A stretch of DNA of 64,000 nucleotides from assembly GCA_018881555.1 (NCBI GenBank), contig JACAXG010000018.1, positions 1,629,561 through 1,693,560 on the forward strand. The letters run 5' to 3'. Position numbers and translations under genes: made by a program. The notes beneath the pieces are model-generated. The model had not been told where the DNA came from. It did no database searches and was given only the letters and a program-made list of their open reading frames with translations. Of the stretch, positions 1 to 13,070 are shown one piece after another; the first letter of the stretch is position 1; each line of letters begins with the position of its first letter. Source of the DNA: Amblyornis subalaris (lineage: Eukaryota; Chordata; Aves; Passeriformes; Ptilonorhynchidae).

Positions 1-3000
1 CTAAGAAATTATTTCAATTTTAACTGATGCTATTTATTTATTTTAAAATTAATAAGATTATTAGAGAGAAATCCTAGCAAATTTTTTAAGGGGGAAGAAA
101 ATGAGACCCACTTCATTCAAAGCTTCCTTTTGCTCCATGAGATGCCTGCCCTATGCTTAGAACCCATCATGTATACACAGTAATGGCTCTTCTTACGTGG
201 TTGGTCTCACTGACAGTAAGCTTGATGTGCGTATGTATTTATGCAGGAGCTCGATTCTGTAATGCTTATTAGGGTCTGCTCTGTTTCGTCTCCATAAAAT
301 GCCAGCTTTGGTTTCAGGTTTTATATGGTAAGGGGTGAATATCTTTGTGTTGGTTTTCCAAAGCTTGCTGAAAAGAAATGTTTTGTGATTGTAAGACATA
401 CTAATTCATGGTGCGTTTAGGCAGGAAGGTTTTTCTACAGACTCTTTAATTCTGCTTAATTATCTTTTGAGATGGTGTTTTTGTTCTGCATTGAAAAAAC
501 ACATGCCTTACTGTTAATAATGCTAAAATTAGTTACTGTGATACAGAAGCTGTGATACTCTGTATGGCTTAGAACATTTGTTTTCAGTCTCTGCTCTGTT
601 TGCACTTCTTGGTCCACTGGGATGACATTGTTTCTTGCACTTGAGGTAGTGTGGGGGGTTTTGGGATTTGATGTTTTTGTTTCTGGATCGGTGCACGTAG
701 TGAGGTTGTTAATACGAAATGCAAAGATACCCTGGTAGTTTAAAACAGAAAGGCCAAGAACCTTGGATCTTGTAGCAGAGGTGATTCTTCTTATGGGTGT
801 AGAGAGCACTGTTTAGAGAGGTGCTCTACAAGTTCAAGGAGGCCACTCCTGGGACTCCTTCACTGAGGCACTGGCGCGTGTCTGCTGTGGGCCCAGACAC
901 AACTACTGCAAGAGGCCATTGGTGTAGAGATTTGCCTAACATATTTAAGTTCTCCTGCATGTAGATAAAGGCTTTTTGTATCCATTTGCTTTTTGAAAAT
1001 GCTCTAAGCAATGCTCACTCTCCACTTAAATGTATGTGCCTTTAGTGTCTTAGATTGTTGTTACGGGAACGCAAGAATTGGAAGTAACCTCAAAACAGGC
1101 CATGTGTTCAACCTGAGGTACAAATGAGGCTTGAATTGAAAGAAATGTGCTCTATTAAAATGTTAATCTCAGTACACAGTGATGGAGTAGAGGTTCCTTA
1201 AGATTTTCATCTTAGAGGTCCATATCATTCCAGCTCACGTTTTGTTTTCCATAGTTAGTACGTTTATGTTTGCACCACCATCTTTGTTACAGTTTATCCC
1301 AGCTCTGCTTTCAGTTTCTGCCTTTGAGTGTTATTTGTCAGTATGCAAACATTTATAGTTACTTTCATGTATAGGTTTTTTTTCTTGTAGAACATTTTGG
1401 TTATATTATGATAGAAGATAGAAGATACAGGAGTGACAAGTATATGAGGAAAGAAATGGGCCTGGGCCATATTTCTGGACAGTGTAAGGCCAGATGGAGC
1501 TGCCATAAATACATGTCAGGGAACAGAAAATACTGAAGAATGTGAGGTTGGATTGTCCCTTTGTATAGAAGCAAGGTTGGTTCCATGCTGCCTCTAAGAG
1601 GATATATGGACAGGTACCACTGATTACTATGTCTCCATTTATTAATTTTGAACCAAAGTTGCTCTGCCATCAAGCAAAGAAAACATCAAACTCTTCCTCA
1701 TGTCCTTGTCTGTAATCCTGATTCTTTTTTTCTCTCAACTTTCATTAACTCTGTTCTACTTCATTTTGAAGGGACAATATTCAGCCTTAATTGCAGCTTT
1801 GTGTACTGATATGCACAAATGCATTCCATCTCTTTTGTTTCTCATTAAAAAAAGTTCCATATTTAGAACAATTTCTGATTTAGGGTACTTATTGCAATGT
1901 TACTCAGCATTAGTAAGGAAAATCAGTTTCATGGTCATTGTTTCATAGTTTATTCACATGTTACAATAAAATATCATGAGTTAATGATCTAAAAAAGTGA
2001 GATTTTTCCATCTTGGGAAGTTTTACTCCTGTATGCAAATTTTGTTACTTACTTCTGTTTAATTTTTGCTGAGGTTCTTTAAAATATCAAACTTTATCAG
2101 CTCTAACTTCAACAATAGGGAAAACTACAGTATATAAATAAGTGGTATAGATTTATTGTCAGTGGGACAAAATGGAACCACAGTAGTAGTTTAAACTAAT
2201 TTTTCATTCATTCTTTTTCCATGATACTTCCATCCTTTGCATGTTATTGTAAATCATAGAACTTTTTTTTTTTTGGCAGATGGAATACTTTTGTAGGCCT
2301 TTCTTAGAGATCACTAAAACTTGATTGGTTACTTCCTTACTTGCAATATTTAATCTCTTTGTTCATCTAACATGAATGGCAGCTGAAGAGAAACATATGC
2401 CATGTGCTGTGGTAGGTGAGGTCTTCCCCTTTTCCTCTCAACACAAGGCTCATAGACCTGGCATTTAATTCCACAGCTTCTTTTGGATTTGACGCATTCT
2501 TTCTTTACCATATAGGCTCTCAAACACATGCATAAATGCAAATGAAGAGCCAGATGTATTTGGGAAGCTCTCACCTGCAGCTGTTAAGTTAGACAGGAAT
2601 GGATAAGGTGCTTGGTGTAGTAAGGAAAATAGTGTGAATTTTGTTATTGTATTTTTGTTGTTTTGTTGGGCACAGAAACTTGTAGTCACTCTGTATCTTG
2701 TTCACAATGGGAAATTACATGTCAGTGAAGACAAAGATATAGAGTGGCAATTTCCAATTTATCTTTATATTCTTGGTTTTAAGAGAGGGTTGCCTAATGC
2801 ACATTTTATAAAAACATAAGCATACATACACATGCAGTTGTTTTGGTGCTGTCCTGGTAACATGGTGAATAACCTGATAAACTGAAACCAGTTTCTGGAG
2901 ACAAAAGTCTGAAAGTCAAGAAAAAATCACTTAGGTGGTGAAATGTTTAGAAGTAGTGAATAGACTTTTTTACAGTGGTTGTGTCATCCTCTAAAAGCAC

Positions 3001-5509
3001 AGTCAACACTGGTTTGCTTTGCTTTGGCTTTACTTTGTTTTCAGTGGAAGATGGCTGAAGGGCATCTTTGTTTTGTTCTGATGATAAGAGAACTTTGATG
3101 TAAATATTAGTTAATTTGTTTCTTTTAGATGTTTTTAAAAACTTATATATTTAGTCTGCAAGCTGGCATTCTGTAATCAGTGTAAAATTAAGAGAGGAGC
3201 TATTTATATGATGTGTATTTGTTCATGTGTTGCTTACTTGTTCCCTACTAAATGCTGAATGGAGCCACAACTGTAGGGGGATCAAGATGTCTCTCCTAAC
3301 TCTTTGAAGTTTCTGTTCAGTTTTCTTCTCACTTTTAGTCCATCTTAACACCACGTTTCCCATTTTCTAGTGCTCTGCCTTGACAGTAAGGGAAATGGGA
3401 GCTGTTTCAGAAAGTATGTTTTTTCATATTTCCTAGTGCCATTTAAATTTAACTTTCATCCTCTTGGATAACTGACAGTTGTCCTCCACTTCAGTTGTCT
3501 TTGAGAAGACATTACTGTTGAGCACCTTTAGTTGCTCGTCATAGGTATTACCTTTCCATACAGGACGGAAGTGTCGGTGGAGTCACACGGCTGCGTTTCG
3601 CAGTTTCACTTTTGATTTAGTGCTGATGCTCAGCATGTGCTGCAGATGAAATGCTTGGCTTCCTGGGTGTAACCTCAATAAACGGTGTCCCTTTGGCCAA
3701 GGTCAACATACTTGTCAGCCTTCATTGTGGGCACTGTCTGCATATCTGATTGCTTTGACTTTGCTGTGCAGGTGAGGAGGTGATTTTTTTATTTTCCCCT
3801 GTGAGTATTAATGCACTCAAGTTTAATCCTAACATTATCTATTTATTTTAAGATTAAGTGAACCAAGTGGTATGTTGGTGTAATTGAAACTGAGGTGCTA
3901 TTATTGTTGTTATTATTATTGTTTGTATGGTGAGAATAAGAGTGAGTCACTGCAGAACAATCTTCCATGGATTCTTCCAAAATTACCTTATTTCTCTTCT
4001 TCAACAATCAGAACAAGGAACATCTTATCTAACTAAAGTAGACTATTTTAGTAAGACTTTCCAACACGTCAGTGATTATGAGGCTGAGATTTCATCTTAT
4101 TTTTCTGTTTTCTGTCTAGAGCAGTATCCAGCATCTGGTAGCTGTTAATTTACTGCTCTGTAATGCTTTTGTTTATGCAAAAAAGTGCCCAGTATTTTGC
4201 ATTTCTTCCCACTAGCTTGCATTTGAACTACCACCCAAAGATACAAGCCTTGTTTTCTTGTGAACTGCTAATTCTCTGAACAAGCTTGTTACCCATGTTT
4301 ATAAATACTTGTGGTGATGTGATGCACGTGTATCCTGAGTATAATCAGGACACGTTTCTAGGGTGAAGGTTTTACTTAGTGAGACAGTGGTTCTCATTCT
4401 GTTTGAGTCTCTAAGCTGCAAGTACTTCTCTGATTTTGGAGTAATTCCTTCATGTAGTTCTTTCTGCACCACCTGGATGTAAATACTCTGTTGTCTCCAT
4501 CAGGACGGAGAGGATGTGTTGGGAGGTGTTCCTTCTTTAAATTGCTTAGAAATGAAAAATGAAACCCCAAGAATAAAGCTTTTTTTCCATATCAAAGTAT
4601 AAAGCACCACTTTCACAATGTTTTCACCTTATATTGATCTACTAGAGTCACATCTTGGCATTTCCTGTAGAACAGATAATGTCTCAATCATTCGTTGCTA
4701 AGCTTATTAGGTGTAGACTATATTATAGTTATACTCTTCTAATTTAGTGTGGCAGACTTTTATTTCTTATAAAAGAATTAATTACTTTTTCCTCTTGTAC
4801 CCTTTTTTTGGACTCCCTATTTCTTAAACCAAAAAGAAAAATCTGCAAGTACATTTTATCCCACCTTCTTATATCGATGTCTTTTGAGATTCACTCATTT
4901 TAAGGAAGACCAGAGTGATAATCTATCTTCACTATGGCAAAAGAAAATAATTCAGGTGACCAGTAAGGATGATGGAATTAATTCTCACAAAGGCAGACTT
5001 CAGCTTCTCTTTGCAGCATAATCCTTCTCAAGATAATCATCCTATTAGCTTTTGCATGAGGCTTTGGCCTCTACCGCATAGGATGGGAGGGAGGATGGGA
5101 TGCTGTGCCCCAACACTTAGTGTCTGTTCTGGTAATTCTGAGTTTTTTAGTAAAATGGCAAACTCTTACTAAAAACTTTAATTACATTTGCTGTAGCCTG
5201 GCTTCCTACAGAAATGAGGCCTAAATGCTTCTGCTGTCTCTTAGTCCCCTATGACTAATTTTTGCATTTGTTGGCCAATTTCAAACTGCACGTGTAAAAA
5301 GGGTTGAAGTCTTGAAGGTAGATCTGCTCTAGATGTATATGCTTGACTGGGAAGGTAAGATGAGCCTTTTTTTTGTATTTTTAATCAAGTTTCACTGATG
5401 AATGGCATGAATTTGTATTCTTTGCAATGTGTCACCTTGAAAAATGAATATTTTTGGACTATTTCTTTTGTTTCTGACAACTCATTATACCCCTTATTAA
5501 TGTTTCCTA

Positions 5510-5572
5510 GTTTGGTTTGGTGGTGGTGTTTTGGGGTTTGTCTGGGTTTGTTTGGGTTTTTTTGTTTGGTTG
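5510..5572 (+). repeat. T/G-rich low-complexity tract
   Basis: The plus strand alternates T runs with G doublets, triplets and one GGGG, including GGTGGTGG followed by three runs of three or more G. It is simple sequence. The G runs could in principle stack as a weak G-quadruplex on the plus strand, which is inference only. Confidence 0.6.
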
Positions 5573-6512
5573 CCATCATATGCTGAAATTGCTCAGAATT
5601 TTTTAGATTCTACATTTGACCAGCCAGGAGGTTGGGGCTATTACTACCTCTTGAGGTAAAAACCCAAAGCTTTCTTGCATTCAGCTAATTGTACCAACCC
5701 TGCCTTTATGTTAATAACAAATATTCTGTTCATATATTATTGTTTGCAGATTTTTTTTTTTTTTCCCAACTGTGTAAGAAAGCCTGAAATATTTTTGGGT
5801 TTTTTCCTACTTTTTTTCTCCACCTTTTCACCTTAGCTTTTCCTAGATGATGTGTAATCTAGAAAGTAGATGCCTATTTCTGCATCAAAGGGGGGAACCA
5901 TGAGCACAGCCGTAGTTAGATACATCTGAGCTAGATTTAGTCAATCTATTTAGTGAGCTATTAGGAATCTAGGTATTGGGTAACAAAGCTGTGGGTTTTA
6001 AGAGTAAAAGTTTAAATACAGAGAATTTTGTGTGCATTCATAAATGTGCACTCAGAAAATACTCCAAGAATTACCATACAGATAAATCTGTTTGTGGAGA
6101 CAGCATATCTGATGAACCAGGTGAAATAGAAAATTCGTGCATACTAGTACCATACATAATTGCATAATAATGACAGATTATGCTTTATGAGGGGATGTAT
6201 TTGAGATGCGTCTGATTTAAACATTGTTCAAGCTCTAATCACAGCACTTAGTGTGCCTAATATATATATTGTCCAGGAACTGAGAGAGGCTAATCCTTCA
6301 AACAGCACAAAAGCAACACAGGATTCCAGTTATTTGCTGTTTCCTCACACAAAGCAGAGAAATATTTAAAACCTTTAGAGGGATGTGTTCCAGTATCACT
6401 TGAGGTGGTAAATACTGTGCATTTCTTATGGATTTAGATCTTAAATATGAAATCAGTAAAGCAGAGCCATAAATATCGTGATTGTCAAGAATGATAATTC
6501 TAATCTGCAGAA

Positions 6513-6525
6513 CCCCCCCCCCCCC
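6513..6525. repeat. Homopolymer C run (13 bases)
   Basis: Thirteen consecutive C bases are visible on the plus strand in an otherwise AT-rich region. Mononucleotide C runs of this length are uncommon and prone to slippage, so the exact length may vary or be mis-called. Confidence 0.9.
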
Positions 6526-8000
6526 AAATATACTGCACATTTGCTCTTTCATATCCAGTATGTCTAGCTTTTGTGCATCTGATGCAAAAATGCATTGCTG
6601 GTTCAGCTGCCACAATCAGCTGTAACTGGCATGTGGAGTAAGGGAGCTGGAAAAAATTCCGTGGTTCTTCACAGGAATGCAGTAATTGCCAGCTCCTTAC
6701 TGGGAGGTGGGACCAAATGTGTGAATCTATCACAGCATGAAGCTTAGATCTGNGGAATAACTCTCCTGCTCTAGTTATTTCAGATTTCAGATACTCTGGA
6801 ATAATCTCTCTGTTTCTCAAGGAAATTATTTTTATTGATATAAATATATTGGGAGAAGGAAAAATTAAAATGGATGTCGTATTCTAAACTGTCTGTAAGG
6901 GAGTAACTATTGCCATGGTCAGTCTTCATGTGAAAACAAATCTGAAGAAGCTCTTTGAGAAGTAGCTAAGTCAAGAATTGTGAGAAAGATGCAGAAGGAA
7001 ATGAGTGAGTTAAAAGAATATGCTGCAGAGAAAATAAGAAAGAGTGGGTGTTTATGTAGGCAGCTTTGTTGATGTCAAAATGCTACATGTTCTTATTTTG
7101 TTGTGCTTTGTCGTGATGGAGGAGTGGATGTTCTGCACAGATTAAGCCATGTCATTCTGTTTTCTGATATAATTTTTCTTTAATGTGGAAGAAATCATTA
7201 AGTCTGAGATACATTCTTCAGCAATGAAACTCTGCAATATGAAACTCTTACTTTTTGAGATTTTGAATTACACAAACCATTTTTTCTTTTTCCTGTTTTA
7301 TATTGCCTGAGATATGCCCCACCCTGTGGGTGATAGAAATGTCATCACAGCTTCTCTCTAGCAAAGGTTGTAGATTTTTGAGTAGACAAATAAGAACTCT
7401 CTTGATACTGACTTGTTTGATTCTGATCTCAGCTGCAGTCTGTATAACATGGATCCATCAGCCATACATTCATCAACTTTATTGCGCGTGTTCTGAATTT
7501 ACACTGGGTGTAAATAACAACTAGTCTAGGCAATGAGGTTGATAGTAGAAGTTACACTTATTGTGTCCCTGACCTCTGTGCATGGGCAGAGTTTTGGGGC
7601 TTTGATTATATATATATCATTCTTTAATCAGCAGTAAATAATCTGCAGTAAAGTCTAAACATTGGGTTCTTTTTCCCCAGCTTTTAGCATGGCCCATGCT
7701 GCAGGTGTTTCTGACTGATGAAACCTGCCCTGAAGAAGTGCACAGACCTTCTTCTGTAGTACTATTTCTATATATTAGTATAAAACTAACACAGTACATT
7801 TATGAATTACACTGTGAATAAATTTAATCGGGTTGTATTGTAATTTTGAGACTCATTAAATCTACCTGTGAACATCCAGGTCACAAAGCTTCATATCTTC
7901 CATGCCTGTGTTGTTAGGACTTCATTGGTTGTCCTTAGTTTTCTTGTCAATTCATGTGCTAAGCCCTTTTCATTTGAAGTGCCGTAAAATTTAGTTCTTA

Positions 8001-9085
8001 GCATTTTTCAGTAGGCTTCAGTGTTTTGGGGAGCTGTATTCTTCATGCACTGATGCATTTGACCGCCAACTGTGTCAGACTCTTTGAGTCTGTTCTGTTT
8101 GGTGGCANACCTTAGACCCGGATGTTTTCCAGAAGGTGGAGATAACATGTAAAAGGCACTGGAGATGCACAAGCAATTCTGTGTCTGTTTCTGAACTCTG
8201 AGCTGTTGACTGGTCATGATGGGGGATCTTCTGTGCGCTAACCTGGCAGACCACAGTTCCTGGCTCTGTGGTTTTGCCAGTGTTGATAATTTCTGTAGAT
8301 TCTTGATAGACTGACACTTTGGGTGCAGGAGAGGTGGTGTATACTTACTGCATCCCAGTCCCTAGTAGGTTTTGCATGACAAGAAACGGCTGTGCCTTTG
8401 AAGCAGGGGTATTCTTACAGTGTGTGCATGCAATGTTTCCCTCGTTGTTGCAAGTGAGGTGGCTAAGGCAGTAAAGAAGGCAGTGACTGCCCTGAGAGTG
8501 CTGATTTATCAGTTGACTACAGGTCTGTGAACCTCCAGTTGGGTATTTGGAAGTGAATGTTTGGTGCAAGGCTGTAGTCAGATGTACAGCTGGTGGATGC
8601 TCCTGCCTACTGAACAAACAAAGGAAGTCAGTTTTGAGACTGGTCTTTCTGAGTGAATCTGTCAGTAATGTGTATGCCCACAGCTTCCATGTTGCATGGA
8701 GCACCTAAGTGGGGAAAAACAGTGCTCATGTTTTAGTCGGTCTCAGCAGACCTACGTCAGTGCGGAAATCCTCAGATGCTGTGCCTTGGGTGCCGAGGCC
8801 TTATCTGTTTTTGGCAAATAGGATTTAACCTTCTCTTCAGTAACATATCAGATTGTCTTTCTTAATGTTTTGAGAACTTTATTGTTAATTTTTGCTGTGT
8901 CTTTTGAAACTGTGCTTGGCTCCCAGGTGTTTGGTGGAAATGCTGCATGTCATGTGCATTTAGCTGGCTGAAGGTGCTGCATGCAAACACTGCTGNTACG
9001 GGATCGTGGCCATTGCTGTGCTCCTTGTAACTTGCTGTGTGAAGAGCACATATGCAACTCCAGAGGAGAAAAGACCTCACTCTTT
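8001..9085. other. Less AT-rich patch with overlapping minus-strand reading frames
   Basis: Base composition is closer to balanced than in the flanks, and the minus strand carries open frames at 8,008-8,217, 8,075-8,317, 8,345-8,704 (119 codons) and 8,862-9,080. None translates to a protein family I recognise. The 119-codon frame has several cysteines and histidines near its C-terminal half but no clear zinc-finger spacing. No splice-site pairs or polyadenylation signal link the frames. It could be an exon of a non-coding RNA, an old retrocopy, an unclassified repeat, or chance. Confidence 0.3.
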
Positions 9086-12000
9086 GTCTTTGTAAAAGCC
9101 ACTATTGCAGAGACGATAAACATTTCATCTTAAAGTAAATTTTGAGGAGGTGAGAGTCAACCTGATTCTGTTCTGAATCTGCTGAAGCAAACTGCAGGCC
9201 TGTTCTCCACATGAGCTTTAGCTGGATATCANTTTAGAGACCTGTGGTACACTGGAGTTCTGTCTTGTGATACTTCTGGGGTAACATATAAAATTGTACT
9301 AGACTGGTCAAACAAAATATCAAGAGCAAAGAGATGGCTTGAAACACATGTGCTAAAATTCCTGAGCAAGACTTCTGTGACTATTAATAATTTCCCCTCT
9401 ATGGAAAACTAGTCAAGTAGTACTGGATTTTTTTTCCTATTTTTTTTAGGTAAATATTTTCAGTATGCTCCACTGAGATGTTATGGCTCATTGACAGCAA
9501 AACCGATTGCCTTTGGAATCTGGTCCTGCACACACACTCGTCATTCTCTGACTGCAGATCCCGTGGTTTGTTCCTGGTCTTCTCTTTTTGACCACTTCTG
9601 TCCTTTTGACTTACAGCCAGTTAAACAAGACCAAATGCTTACTAGCTTGACATCCTTTTACAGAGACCTCATCCTGTCGATTAAGGAGTTTTTATTTTTT
9701 CAGATATTTTTAAAGTATGTCCCAGCACAATCTTCTGTGCTGCATGAAGCTCGTAGATCACATTGGAGCAGTATGTTCTGTGATTCTCTGGTTAGCTAAT
9801 ATTCTGCATTGCATTATGTAGGGTTGTTTGACTTAGGTGAGCAGGATGTTGGAGAAATGTTGCCAGCCATGTGGCTGAAGGCTTAAATGCCGTTTAAATA
9901 CACATAAACTAACAAATAGCTGAGTCCAAGAGGAATGTAGGAAGNGGGTTGCAGGAAGTACTGATTTGTAGAGCTGTAGGGTGGCACTGAAGACTGTCAG
10001 CCATTGGTTCTGTCATCTGGGCTTCNAACTGGACTGCGCGGTACCTATGCAGATGTGAAAATGAAGCTTTATCCTATAACCATGACAAGCAGAGGTTCAA
10101 AGTCAGCTCTATATTGGAGATATCTTTTCTGCATGCTGTTAGTAGTATTTTTGCTAATAAACAGCTTAGAATAAGCTCGCAGCATTAGAATATGCTTGCA
10201 GCATATTGTATGCAATATTGGTCTCAATGGGACTGTCAGGTTAAAATAACATTTTGGTTTTGGCAATTCATAGTTGCAAGCAAATCAATTAAATATCAAA
10301 GCTTGATTACTTAAGCGGTTCCATTAAATTTTGTGTTTTTCTCTGGTTTTGTAATATTGGAGTAGACTGCTCTGGTGTTTGTGTTGAAAATCATGTAAAC
10401 AATCAATTTTTTTTTTACTACAAGAAAAAAAGAAGAGCATTTCTCATAACATTGGTTTTCGCAGGGGCCTTAACCTTAAGTGTGGCAAGACTTATATATT
10501 TGAGTGACTTTTGCCTTGCGTATACCTGTAGTGATGCTGAGCAATACAGTTCAAAATTGATGTCTACATCACTGCAACTAGCAAAGAGACAATCTGCCAA
10601 TTGGATCAGAATTTGACTCTGCTTCTGTTGCTGAGTACATGTGTGGGGAATAATAGTCTCTGTGCAGAGATTTATTTCATCTTTTAATGCCAGGGGAGTT
10701 TGATCTGCTGCGTCTGTGTTTGGAGTGCTGGCTATGGAAGTATGTCAAGGAGACAAAATTATCATCCTGTTCCTGATAAGGCAGAAAGCAGCGTGCTCAA
10801 AACTGATGGTTGTTTAGTTATACTTCTGCCTATCCACATGGCAGGAAAGGAGTAAATTCCTTTGTCATCCCTCTGCACAAGATACTGAGCCAGTAGGAAG
10901 ATATTCATAGTGTTGATCTGTAAGTTGGAGCTCAGCTTTGTGTTTTCTAACCTGCCTAAAACTCATTTTATTTTTGATAAGTAGAATTTATATTCCAGTG
11001 TTTCATGTCTCCATACAATAATCTCTGTATTATTGTATACTTAGTTGATATGCTCTTTTTTCTTCATTACATGATTTCTCATCTATTGAGGTTTTCTTCC
11101 CTCTTTATTCATGAAGCACCTAAGCCTTCTGTGTAACTTGAATTTCAGCTTTTTCTGGTGTCTGTTTCGTTCTGCATTTCCTTTTTACATAATTGCGTCT
11201 TTTCTTCCATTGACATTATCTGTCTGGTAGGACAGAATACATATTTCAGTCTGCACTGATCATCTTGCATTTGTGTAATGCACTTTTATGAATATTCATA
11301 ATATGTCTTTATTAAATGTTAGTAATCAGATTCAAATTTACCCTTATAATGCCAAAGAAATATATTTTATAACAAATTTTACGGGTGCTAGGCATGGGAT
11401 TTATCTTTTTGGATTCAACATCAGTTTTTTAGTTGAAGATCATGTCACATTGGATTACTTTGAATTTACAGAGAACTTACAGTGTTTTTGTTCGATGATT
11501 TTTTCTGAATTTCCCTTACATTAAGAAAAGTGACCTTTTCTTCTTTCTTTAAATAGCAAGTTACTTATTTTCCAATTCCTGATTTTTGCTTTTAGTTAGC
11601 TTACTACTAGCTTGCTAATATTTTTTTCTTTTCCTCTTTGAGTGAGTGCAGCCACCCTTCTACATTTTAAATATGTTATAAATATTTTATTCAGCGTTTG
11701 AGGCTCAGTCAGTGTGCTGAGTCATTGTTGAATGCCAGGTTTTCCACTGATTGTATTGTTTTCTTGCATGTACAGATTAGCTTTCTTGAGCTTGAGAAGA
11801 ATGCTAAAAATCAGTCTTTGANTTTATCAAAGCCATATTTATAGAAAATTAGCTTTTAGACTTTTCCTTCTTAATCTTTCACCTCGTTGTGCAATATCTG
11901 ATGTACACAAAGCTGTAGGTGCTTGTGAGATGGTTCAGTGCTTGGCCCCTTTTCTGCAGTTCATCGGAATCACCAGGTCAGTGGAGGCGGAGTCACGTAT

Positions 12001-12938
12001 CCCTCCCTCCCAGACTGAGCTGCATTAAAATTAATGCATTTCATGTGAACAACCAAGCCAATGCCGAAATTTCTGTTTTTCCTGTCATCAAGTTTTTTTA
12101 TAAAATATTTAAGTAACATAAATATAAACTGTTTATCTTTGAGGCACCTAATTTCCTTTGTGAATAGCTAAATTAGTGAAAGAACTTCCCACTGAACTTT
12201 AGCTTTAGCTTTGCAAGGAAGTAATTAGCATTTGAAGCCAAGATGCTGTGTTTGTGGTCTATTGGCCTTGTTTGGTTTTGAGAATGCCATGTCTCCATGC
12301 CTAGTATAGTTGCTGTTCTATGAATCTTGAAATCTGTGGAGCTGATATAATAACAGACAAAGGCATCCTAGAACCCCAGAGAAAATGTGATGTTCAGAAA
12401 CGACATCTCTTTGGACTGCATTTTTAGTGCTTTTCCTGTATAGGCAGTATCAGCAGACACAGTGTAGAGAAACTAACTAGTGACACTGAAATTCAAACTA
12501 TTTTTGTACATATATAATTTTTATGTTAGGATCATTTGTTGTGATGAACTTCAAGTTAAGAACCCTTTAAACACAGCCAAATCTAGAAACAACAAGAACA
12601 TTGCATGTGATGCAGTGACGAATTGTAATGATGAATTCTTAACTATTTCTTCTGTTTGTAGTTGTATTATTCCTGTCNTTGTTTCTTACATCACTGTTTT
12701 GCATTTCATGCTGTGCTCGATTTCAAACAATAGTCTGATCGTATTTGGCGAGGTGTTTCCAGTAGATGACTTGGATAAAAAAGCATGTTCTGAACAGCTT
12801 CATCCTTTTCCCTGCTCCTTTTACCATCTATAATCTTAACGCGTTGCTTTTTCCATACACCTTTTGTCACTACAGCTGTCTTTCAGCATGCAGGAGTGAA
12901 CTAAACTGCTTTTAGCATTTCATTAATGCCACTTTTGA
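9086..12938. other. AT-rich non-coding stretch, no gene recognised
   Basis: Short unrelated open frames only, with frequent T runs. Nothing resembling an exon, an RNA gene or a recognisable mobile element was seen. Confidence 0.65.
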
Positions 12939-13070
12939 TCAGCCGGCAGATGTTGCCGCGTGACCGGCGCTCGCCCCGGCTNCGCTGATCCCCACGTGCC
13001 ATATGTGCCTGCCAGGCAGGTGGCTNGATGCAGGACCCTCGGCTGGGGAAGCCCGACTCTCAGCGGATGC
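12939..13070. other. Small CpG-dense islet
   Basis: About a dozen CpG dinucleotides fall within about 130 bases, while the surrounding kilobases are AT-rich and nearly free of CpG. The patch contains a CACGTG E-box and the perfect inverted repeat CCTGCCAGGCAGG. Minus-strand open frames cross it but show no family signature. The size is well below that of a normal CpG-island promoter. It may be a small regulatory element, an exon of an unknown transcript, or a remnant of a CpG-rich insertion. Confidence 0.4.

Larger units (their letters stand above)
1..8000. other. AT-rich non-coding stretch, no gene recognised
   Basis: No open frame here has the look of an exon: all are short, overlap in several frames and lack paired splice signals or recognisable protein motifs. 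The sequence is AT-rich with many T runs, for example the long T run near 5,750-5,765. A T/G-rich low-complexity tract lies around 5,510-5,572 and a C run at 6,513-6,525. No convincing transposon copy was seen, although old decayed repeats may be present below what the eye can detect. It is best read as intron or intergenic DNA. Confidence 0.7.
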
